Below, in pieces: positions 5,369-10,510 of a stretch of 10,510 nt of DNA (within the stretch, counting starts at the first letter, position 1; each line of letters opens with the position of its first letter). The stretch comes from Campylobacter sp. (GTDB lineage: Bacteria > Campylobacterota > Campylobacteria > Campylobacterales > Campylobacteraceae), in assembly GCA_024680445.1 (NCBI GenBank), contig JAILCJ010000015.1, positions 1 through 10,510 of the forward strand, given 5' to 3'. The translations under genes were made by a program, and so were the position numbers. The notes beneath the pieces were generated by a model. It had not been told where the DNA came from, did no database searches, and worked only from the letters and a program-made list of their open reading frames with translations.

Positions 5369-6420
5369 TACATAATCTCCACATCAACATGAATCGCACC
5401 GATTCGTTTTAAATTTTCAATAATCGCTATTATATCGCTAGGACTAGCACCAAGTTTATTTAAAGCTCTTGCCACGCTTGCGACCGTTGTTTTTTCTTCG
5501 CGAATTCTTAGCATATTTGCACCAGCGCTTATGGCTGAACCATCTTGCATATCTATATCATTTTCGGCTCTATCCTCGTAAGAATCTGGCTCGATTTTGA
5601 TGGTTATATCGCCGTGAGTAAGCACGACAGGATCAACGCTAACATTTACACCGCTAACTATGGTGCCTGTGCGTTCGTCGATCACGATTTTATCGTCTGC
5701 TTTATAGTCTACTTCGAGTTCTAAAACTCTGCTTAAAAGTTCGACTATGCTTACATCTTCTGGACGTTTTAGCACGACGGTTCTAGGATCTATCGCTAAG
5801 GCTATGCCCTCATCAAGATTTGAATTTATTACTTCTTGGATTTGGTTTGCGGTTTTAAAACTTGAAGTTTTTAAACTCAAATTTACGCTTCTTTGATTGT
5901 AGATATCATAACTTAATTCGCGTTCTATTATGGCACCGCCTAGAATATTTCCAGCTGTTACATGGTTGTTACCGTTTCTGCCTACATTTTTTCCGCCTAT
6001 GCTAACTGAACCTTGTGCAAGTGCGTAAATATCGCCATCAACGCCTTTAAGAGGGGTCATAAGCAAGGTTCCGCCTTGTAAACTTTTTGCATCTCCGATA
6101 GATGAAATCGTGATATCGAGATTATCACCTTGTCTTGCAAATGGCGGCAGACTCGCTGTAACTATAACGGCTGCTGTATTTTTAGACTTGATATCATCTG
6201 GATTTACTTTAACATTAACGGTTTGGAGCATATTTGAGATCGATTGGATAGTAAATTCTGAAGTTGAGCCGTCACCAGTGCCGTTTAAACCGACTACTAG
6301 ACCATAGCCGATGAGTTGATTTTCACGAACTCCAACTACACTAGCGATATCTTTAACCTGTGTTGCATTTATATTTTGAGTAAATAAAATAAAAGCGATA
6401 GCTAAGATAATTTTTTTCAT
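5368..6420 (-). CDS. flgI: Flagellar P-ring protein FlgI
   Basis: This 350-aa protein forms the ring around the rod in the peptidoglycan layer. A signal peptide is clear (MKKIILAIAFILFTQNINA, probable cut after residue 19). The mature start TQVKDIASVVGVRENQLIGY, then GLVVGLNGTGDG, is the family hallmark. The C-terminal block (RALNKLGASPSDIIAIIENL, then KRIGAIHVDVEIM) is also canonical. Length is as expected. A ribosome-binding sequence AAGGCG precedes the ATG by 4 nt, and a sigma-54 promoter lies about 40 nt upstream. It heads the unit flgI-flgJ-flgM-flgN-flgK. Confidence 0.97.
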   Translation of the reverse strand: MKKIILAIAFILFTQNINATQVKDIASVVGVRENQLIGYGLVVGLNGTGDGSTSEFTIQSISNMLQTVNVKVNPDDIKSKNTAAVIVTASLPPFARQGDNLDITISSIGDAKSLQGGTLLMTPLKGVDGDIYALAQGSVSIGGKNVGRNGNNHVTAGNILGGAIIERELSYDIYNQRSVNLSLKTSSFKTANQIQEVINSNLDEGIALAIDPRTVVLKRPEDVSIVELLSRVLELEVDYKADDKIVIDERTGTIVSGVNVSVDPVVLTHGDITIKIEPDSYEDRAENDIDMQDGSAISAGANMLRIREEKTTVASVARALNKLGASPSDIIAIIENLKRIGAIHVDVEIM

Positions 6421-6457
6421 ATTTTCGCCTTGTAAATTCTAAAATTTTGACGAAAAT

Positions 6458-6475
6458 AAGCAAAAAGTATTCCAA
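6458..6475 (-). promoter_or_regulatory. Sigma-54 (RpoN) promoter of flgI
   Basis: The minus strand reads TTGGAATACTTTTTGCTT. GG (6473-6472) and GC (6461-6460) are separated by exactly 10 nt, matching the -24/-12 pattern of RpoN promoters and the Campylobacter form GGAA...TTGCTT. It sits between rsmD and flgI, giving flgI a start separate from the housekeeping gene upstream. The FlgSR two-component system is the expected activator in Campylobacter. Confidence 0.82.
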
Positions 6476-6491
6476 AAAATGGCAGAAAATA

Positions 6492-7055
6492 CTAAGAAAA
6501 ATAGCTAAGACTTGTAGCTCCGAATTTTTTTGTTTTTAAAAGAGTAAAATTTGATATTTTTTCATCAAATTTGAAAGCCGATGAGTGTTCAAAAACTATC
6601 ATAAAAATTTTATTTTTATCAAATTTGTCAAGCATTTTTATGAGTCTTTCATATACATCGGAAAATCCGTCACGAATCGCAAAGGGTGGATCGAGATAAA
6701 GCAAAACTTTTTCTTTGGATTCATTTATCAAATTTGGTAAAATTTCAAAACTATCAGCGTTTATGGCTTTTAAATTTGAATCTATACTGGCTAGGTTTTT
6801 TGCCGTGATTTTATAAGCATTTTTGTCTAATTCTATCGCTATGCATTTGTTAGCTCCGTTACTAAATGCTTCACACGCCATTACTCCGCTTCCGCCAAAA
6901 CCTTCGATAAAAATTTTACCTGTTAATTCGTATCTAAGAGTGTTAAAAAAGGATTGTTTTACTATGCTTTTTGTGCTTCTTGTTGTGCTTAAACTCGGAA
7001 GTTCGAGCTTTTTACCTTTAAATTTGCCACTTGAAATACTGGCAAAAAGTTTCAA
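6492..7055 (-). CDS. rsmD: 16S rRNA (guanine-966-N2)-methyltransferase RsmD
   Basis: This 187-aa SAM-dependent methyltransferase modifies G966 (E. coli numbering) of 16S rRNA. Visible motifs are KFKGKKLELP (11-20), TRSTKSIVKQSFFNTL (25-40, equivalent to the family's RPTxxxVRExxFN), the SAM-binding loop EGFGGSGVMACEAFSNGA (51-68), IAIELDKNA (72-80) and the catalytic DPPF (122-125). Length is typical. The start is a TTG whose sequence TTGA overlaps the stop of the gene upstream, so the two are probably translationally coupled. The same gene lies upstream of flgI in C. jejuni, from memory of that genome. It is a housekeeping gene with no direct flagellar role. Confidence 0.93.
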   Translation of the reverse strand: MKLFASISSGKFKGKKLELPSLSTTRSTKSIVKQSFFNTLRYELTGKIFIEGFGGSGVMACEAFSNGANKCIAIELDKNAYKITAKNLASIDSNLKAINADSFEILPNLINESKEKVLLYLDPPFAIRDGFSDVYERLIKMLDKFDKNKIFMIVFEHSSAFKFDEKISNFTLLKTKKFGATSLSYFS

Positions 7056-7375
7056 TTTTCTGACCTTATGAGATTTACTAAGTCGCGTTTGAAATTCGAA
7101 AGGAGCATTTCAAGACGTTTTTCAAAGTCTAGTTCGCTTTGAGTGCTTTGTTTTGTCCATGTTGTGCTGTAAAATTCTTCGAGTGCGTTTAGTAAATTTT
7201 GTTTATTAAATGGTAGTTTAATGTGAGAACCTATCAAAAAAACTGGTTTTTGAGAATTTATCTTGGTGTCAGATACGATAAAATCGCAATCTTTTCGTGT
7301 ACTTGCATATTTTTTGCAAAACAAAAGTAGGGTTTTTTGCAAAACTACACATTCGCATTCAAATGAAATTTTCAT
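7052..7375 (-). CDS. Conserved small protein with receiver-like core
   Basis: This 107-aa protein of unknown function is coupled to rsmD by a 4-nt overlap. AAGGAAAG precedes its ATG. I do not recognise a named family. Residues 31-69 resemble parts of a response-regulator receiver fold: DFIVSDTKI (like the strand carrying the phosphorylated Asp, here D36), KPVFLIGS (like strand 4), and KLPFNKQNLLNALEEF (like the KPF strand 5/helix 5 end). Only 6 residues separate the Asp strand from the next strand, so the helix between them would be missing. If related at all, it is a degenerate, shortened receiver. A charged helical tail follows (about 80-107). A homologue appears to precede rsmD in C. jejuni. 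Confidence 0.75.
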   Translation of the reverse strand: MKISFECECVVLQKTLLLFCKKYASTRKDCDFIVSDTKINSQKPVFLIGSHIKLPFNKQNLLNALEEFYSTTWTKQSTQSELDFEKRLEMLLSNFKRDLVNLIRSEN

Positions 7376-7399
7376 ATCTTTCCTTATAAATTTTGGCTA

Positions 7400-7408
7400 A
7401 TTTTAGCA
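7400..7408 (-). promoter_or_regulatory. Extended -10 promoter for the rsmD transcript
   Basis: The minus strand reads TGCTAAAAT, an extended -10 (TGnTAnAAT). A run of eight T lies just upstream, as in Campylobacter sigma-70 promoters, which lack a -35 box. The ATG at 7375 is 25 nt downstream. This is a pattern match only. Confidence 0.45.
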
Positions 7409-7426
7409 AAAAAAATGTAAAATTGC

Positions 7427-7453
7427 TAAACTTTTTGCGAAAAAGCACGATAT
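7427..7453 (+). promoter_or_regulatory. Sigma-28 (FliA) promoter of flaG-fliD-fliS
   Basis: TAAA (7427-7430) and CACGATAT (7446-7453) are separated by 15 nt, the FliA spacing, with the Campylobacter CGATAT core. The flaG ribosome-binding site (AAGGAG, 7476-7481) follows about 25 nt later. It places the late filament genes in the FliA class. Confidence 0.75.
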
Positions 7454-7486
7454 TAAGCTTTGAAATAAAATTTTCAAGGAGCGAAA

Positions 7487-7867
7487 ATGGAAATAAGTAA
7501 TAATATGGCAATGCCAAATGTAAATATTGCACCAAGTTCTTCATTTTCTGCACAAGATACTTCGGTTAAAGTCGCACCGCAACCGCAAAGTGGCAATACC
7601 GCAAATACTCGCAGCGAATTTGAAGGTTTGAGTCAAGAAGAACTTATAAATAAAGTTTCAAAGATAACAGATGAGTTAAATTCTCAAATGTTAAGACTTG
7701 AAACAAATATAAGATTTGACTATGACAGTGATGCTAATATTATGGTTGTAAAGGTTACAGAAGCCAATACTGGCAATGTTATAAGCGAACTCCCAAGCGA
7801 ACAAGCTTTGAGGATTTCAAAATATTTTAGGGAAAGTATAGGATTGCTTTTTGACAAGGAGAGTTAA
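7487..7867 (+). CDS. flaG: Flagellar protein FlaG
   Basis: This is a 126-aa protein. The first 45 residues are low-complexity and Ser/Ala/Gln-rich. The conserved FlaG part begins about residue 46: LSQEELINKVSKITDELNSQ, then LETNIRFDYDSDANIMVVKV, and ends with SELPSEQALRISKYF then RESIGLLFDKES. FlaG affects filament length in Campylobacter and other polarly flagellated bacteria; its mechanism is unclear. An ideal AAGGAG lies 5 nt before the ATG. It is the first gene of the rightward operon, 2 nt from fliD, and lies downstream of a sigma-28 promoter. Confidence 0.93.
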   Translation: MEISNNMAMPNVNIAPSSSFSAQDTSVKVAPQPQSGNTANTRSEFEGLSQEELINKVSKITDELNSQMLRLETNIRFDYDSDANIMVVKVTEANTGNVISELPSEQALRISKYFRESIGLLFDKES

Positions 7868-7869
7868 AA

Positions 7870-9735
7870 ATGTCTGATACAAGCACTACAAGTACTACAA
7901 GTACACCAAGCACAACATCGGCTAATTCAACTTTAGTCGGCATAATGGGTATGGGTGGCAGTAAGTATGCGCTAAGCGATGAAACACTAGATAAGCTTAA
8001 AGCAGCAGACGAAAATGCCCAGATAAAACCTATCACAACAAGGATAGAATCTCAAAAAGATAAGCAAGAGCAATTAAATGCACTTATAAGCTATATCAAA
8101 GGAGTTGATGTAAGCTTTACAGATCTTGCAAATGAGGCAAATTATTTAAGACGAAAAGTAAATTCAACCGGAACCAGTGCTACTATTACATCTGCTGACG
8201 GTGTGGCTATCCAAAACATGAGTATAGATGTAGCTCAGTTAGCACAGGGTGATAGCTATAAAACTAGAAATTTTGATAAAACTACTGATGTGATAGGAGC
8301 AGAAGCTAATTCTAAATTTGAAATTAAAATCGGCGAACATGAAGTACAAACTGGAGAGGGAGCTGATACTACCACTACCACTAAGGCGGATTTTACTTTT
8401 TCTTTTGAATTGGGTGAGGCTACAACCTTACAAGATCTAGCAGATATGATAAATTCAAAGTCATCTGGTATGCTTAATGCCAAACTTATCAATGTTGGCA
8501 AGGGTTATCAAATGGTTTTGCAAACAACAAAAACAGGTGCCGAACAAAATATAACCTTTAGTAATATTAGTGGCAATGCACTTGAAAAACTTGGCTGGGA
8601 TGATAGCCCTTCAGATATAACAGCCAAAAATGAAGACGGTACTGATAAGGTTGATGAAAACGGAAATCCAATCAAATTATCAAATTTGGAAGCAAATAGA
8701 CTAACCACAGCCCAAGATGCCGAATTTACATATAATGGACTTGCTATCACTAGGTCATCAAATACCATAACTGATTTGCGAGTTGGTGTAACTATTACGC
8801 TTAATGAAACCGGCAAATCGAGTGCTAGCATAGTTCAAGATACAACTAAGCTTCAAGAATCGCTTAAAGCCATGACAGATTCGTATAACAATCTTTTAAC
8901 CGCATTAGATACTGTTACAAAATACGATGAAGAAAGTGGCGAAGCTGGTGCCTTGCAAGGTATAAATGATGTTACAAAAATTCGCACTCAATTAAACTCT
9001 TTGTTTTTGGCTATTGATGCAAAGGGTAGAAAAATGGCGGATTATGGCATTTCATTTAAAGAAGGTGGAGAATTGGCTTTTGATGAAGCAACTTTTCAAA
9101 GCAAAATTGCACAAGACCCAGATGATGTTCAAAGCTTTTTCATGGGTACAACAACAGTCAATCCTATCTCATATACAGGGCAAGATGTCAAGTCTGGATC
9201 GCTTTCGCTTACTGGTGAAGATCTCGTTATAAATGGTGTAGCTATCAAGCTTGATGCAACAGATGCTGCGTCTACTTCAAAAGAAAATGCTCTTGCTTTG
9301 ATGAAAGCTATAAATGATGCTAAGATAGCCGGCATAGAAGCTACACTAAGCAGTGATGAAACTCGCATTATCTTGAAAGCACCTAATGGCGACGATATCG
9401 ATATCACCGGTAATGATACGGCTTTGGCACAGTTTGGTTTTAATAAACAAATGGTTATGGCTAGCACAACAAAAGTGGACGGAGCCTTTTCAAAGCTTAC
9501 AAATGCTATTGATGGTATGATAGGCAAACAAGGTAGTTTGACGCTTTACAATAACAGAATCACAGAAACACTAAAAACCCTTGATAAGGATAAAGAAAAA
9601 GCTCAAACTTCTTTGGATACAAAATACAACAGTTTGCGTGAATATTGGGCAAAATATGATACGCAAATAGCAGCTTTGGAAAACCAATTTGAGTCATTAA
9701 AACAAATGATAGAAGCAGAATATAACAAAGACTAG
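7870..9735 (+). CDS. fliD: Flagellar filament cap protein FliD (HAP2)
   Basis: This 621-aa protein forms the cap under which flagellin subunits assemble at the filament tip. The N-terminal helix region (SDETLDKLKAADENAQIKPI, then TTRIESQKDKQEQLNALISY, residues 36-75) corresponds to FliD_N. The C-terminal coiled region (NRITETLKTLDKDKEKAQ, then LENQFESLKQMIEAEYNKD) is the FliD_C end. Ser/Thr-rich hypervariable middle domains lie between. Length is normal for Campylobacter. The first 20 residues are an unusual STT-repeat tail (see the repeat at 7879-7914). The ribosome-binding site GGAG lies inside the last flaG codons, so flaG and fliD are closely coupled. Confidence 0.95.
   Translation: MSDTSTTSTTSTPSTTSANSTLVGIMGMGGSKYALSDETLDKLKAADENAQIKPITTRIESQKDKQEQLNALISYIKGVDVSFTDLANEANYLRRKVNSTGTSATITSADGVAIQNMSIDVAQLAQGDSYKTRNFDKTTDVIGAEANSKFEIKIGEHEVQTGEGADTTTTTKADFTFSFELGEATTLQDLADMINSKSSGMLNAKLINVGKGYQMVLQTTKTGAEQNITFSNISGNALEKLGWDDSPSDITAKNEDGTDKVDENGNPIKLSNLEANRLTTAQDAEFTYNGLAITRSSNTITDLRVGVTITLNETGKSSASIVQDTTKLQESLKAMTDSYNNLLTALDTVTKYDEESGEAGALQGINDVTKIRTQLNSLFLAIDAKGRKMADYGISFKEGGELAFDEATFQSKIAQDPDDVQSFFMGTTTVNPISYTGQDVKSGSLSLTGEDLVINGVAIKLDATDAASTSKENALALMKAINDAKIAGIEATLSSDETRIILKAPNGDDIDITGNDTALAQFGFNKQMVMASTTKVDGAFSKLTNAIDGMIGKQGSLTLYNNRITETLKTLDKDKEKAQTSLDTKYNSLREYWAKYDTQIAALENQFESLKQMIEAEYNKD
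7879..7914 (+). repeat. Imperfect 9-nt tandem repeat at the fliD 5' end
   Basis: Four units of ACA-AGY-ACW (last unit CCA-AGC-ACA) run in frame and encode TST-TST-TST-PST. Unit changes of 9 nt would keep the frame. The segment encodes residues 4-15 of FliD, in a flexible tail before the first conserved helix. Confidence 0.7.
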
Positions 9736-9742
9736 GAAAAAT

Positions 9743-10123
9743 ATGATAAATAGTGCAGCTGCGTATTCGGCATACACACAATCAAGTGTCGGAGGCATTG
9801 AGTCTCCGACCAAACTCATCGAAATGCTTTATGATGGGATATTGAGATTTATTTACCGCACCAAAAAAGCCATAGAAGTTGGCGATGTAGAAAAAAAGGT
9901 TTATTATATCAATAAAGCAAATGCAATTTTTATCGAGCTTTTAAACTCACTTGATTACAATCAAGGCGATGTGGCTCACTATTTAAGCGGACTTTATACT
10001 AGGCAAATTCAGTTGTTAACTATGGCTAATATCAATGACGATATGGATGCTTTAAACGAGGTTACAAATGTCATTAAACAGCTTTCTGAAGCTTGGCGAG
10101 AGGTAACCGAAAAAGAAGAGTAA
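9743..10123 (+). CDS. fliS: Flagellin export chaperone FliS
   Basis: This 126-aa helical cytosolic chaperone binds the C-terminal D0 helix of flagellin and stops it polymerising before export. Family motifs are visible: YSAYTQSSVGGIESPTKLIE (8-27), MLYDGILRFI (28-37), AIEVGDVEKKVYYINKANAI, then LNSLDYNQGDVAHYL and LYTRQIQLLTMANINDD. The tail reads LSEAWREVTEKEE. Length is standard. It begins 7 nt after fliD, with AGGA upstream of the ATG, and belongs to the same transcript. Confidence 0.95.
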   Translation: MINSAAAYSAYTQSSVGGIESPTKLIEMLYDGILRFIYRTKKAIEVGDVEKKVYYINKANAIFIELLNSLDYNQGDVAHYLSGLYTRQIQLLTMANINDDMDALNEVTNVIKQLSEAWREVTEKEE

Positions 10124-10124
10124 T

Positions 10125-10197
10125 TTTTGCAAAATTTTGCCTATTTTGCGACAAAACTTTGCAATTTTTGCAAAAATGCGTTTTATCTTTGCATTTT
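10125..10197. other. Intergenic array of TTTGC words and small palindromes after fliS
   Basis: Six TTTGC words begin at 10126, 10136, 10145, 10158, 10167 and 10188. They make nested palindromes: GCAAAATTTTGC (10129-10140), ATTTTTGCAAAAAT (10164-10177) and a 7-bp/3-nt hairpin TTTGCAA-TTT-TTGCAAA (10158-10174). A further stem AAAATGC/GCATTTT pairs 10173-10179 with 10191-10197. It may act as a weak terminator or attenuator, or bind a regulator. No classical U-run follows a GC-rich stem. Confidence 0.4.
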
Positions 10198-10244
10198 AAA
10201 AAAGCAAACTTGCAAAAATTTATCAAAATTAAAAAGATTGTGAT

Positions 10245-10466
10245 ATGAAATGGTTGAACGATTTTAAACTAGCTGTTATAAATGAAGATATTGATAAATT
10301 AGACGCCTTGATAGCAAACTTTCACGAGCAAAAATTTACTACAGATGAAGCCATAGAAGCCCAAGCACTCACTAAATCGGCTATTGAAGTTTACAAAAAA
10401 CATACAAAATATATAAAATCTGAAATGCAAAAACTACAAAATGTTAGGCGTTATATAAAAGCTTAA
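10245..10466 (+). CDS. Small helical protein downstream of fliS, possible FliT-like chaperone
   Basis: This 73-aa protein has a sequence suited to two long charged helices (MKWLNDFKLAVINEDIDKLD, then IEAQALTKSAIEVYKKHTKY, then QKLQNVRRYIKA). It has no signal peptide or membrane segment. I do not recognise a named domain. In enterobacteria the gene after fliS is fliT, a helical chaperone of FliD, so a FliT-like role is possible. FliT is about 120 aa, however, and no sequence motif supports the link. A similar small protein follows fliS in C. jejuni, from memory. It is separated from fliS by 121 nt of repeat-rich DNA and has a weak ribosome-binding site, so it may be transcribed separately. Confidence 0.7.
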   Translation: MKWLNDFKLAVINEDIDKLDALIANFHEQKFTTDEAIEAQALTKSAIEVYKKHTKYIKSEMQKLQNVRRYIKA

Positions 10467-10510
10467 AATCTTTTGGTTAATTAATTATCAAATTTAGCTT
10501 TAAATTTATC

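Noticed and set aside
7411..7420. Variable A tract (A8 region, 7407-7414) as a phase switch for flaG
   Set aside because: It lies upstream of, not inside, the spacer between the sigma-28 promoter elements, and better fits the T-rich upstream part of the opposite promoter.
1..10510. CRISPR arrays, tRNA or rRNA genes, complete insertion sequences
   Set aside because: No regularly spaced repeats, no cloverleaf-like or rRNA sequence, and no transposase frame were seen on either strand.

Overview
The window is AT-rich DNA from a Campylobacter-type bacterium (Campylobacterota). The evidence is the flagellar gene order, the sigma-54 and sigma-28 promoter sequences, the short operonic spacings and the protein signatures. 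The species cannot be fixed from the sequence alone. A non-jejuni Campylobacter is my guess, because two flagellar blocks that I recall as far apart in C. jejuni are joined here.

Positions 1-1491 are a prophage remnant. It opens with the 3' end of a Mu gpF-like minor head protein gene carrying the PPYHFHCRT signature. This gene appears to run into a C-terminal toxin-like domain, but a one-base change of frame in an A6 tract at 294-299 splits it. Two tandem paralogous small genes follow (454-780 and 862-1170) and look like immunity genes. Between them lies the tail of a second, otherwise lost toxin C-terminus (about 788-862). A strong hairpin terminator (1191-1223) ends the block. A convergent fragment of a phage gp10-like morphogenesis gene lies beyond it. 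I take this region to be a decayed phage-borne polymorphic toxin/immunity cassette array; that reading is inference. Positions 1492-1711 are AT-rich and I see no gene there.

Positions 1712-7375 lie on the minus strand. In transcription order they are: a small conserved protein with a receiver-like core, rsmD (16S rRNA guanine-N2 methyltransferase), flgI (P-ring), a flgJ-like rod-binding gene, flgM (anti-sigma-28), a flgN-like chaperone gene, flgK (hook-filament junction) and a TIGR02757/DUF2400 family gene. A clear sigma-54 promoter precedes flgI. A sigma-28 promoter precedes flgM and overlaps the stop codon of the flgJ-like gene.

Positions 7376-10466 lie on the plus strand: a sigma-28 promoter, flaG, fliD (filament cap), fliS (flagellin chaperone), and a 73-aa protein in the place where fliT lies in enterobacteria. 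The divergent region 7376-7486 separates the two blocks. Together the flagellar genes cover middle stages (P-ring, rod), the checkpoint regulator FlgM, the hook-filament junction, and late filament assembly (cap, flagellin chaperone, filament length factor).
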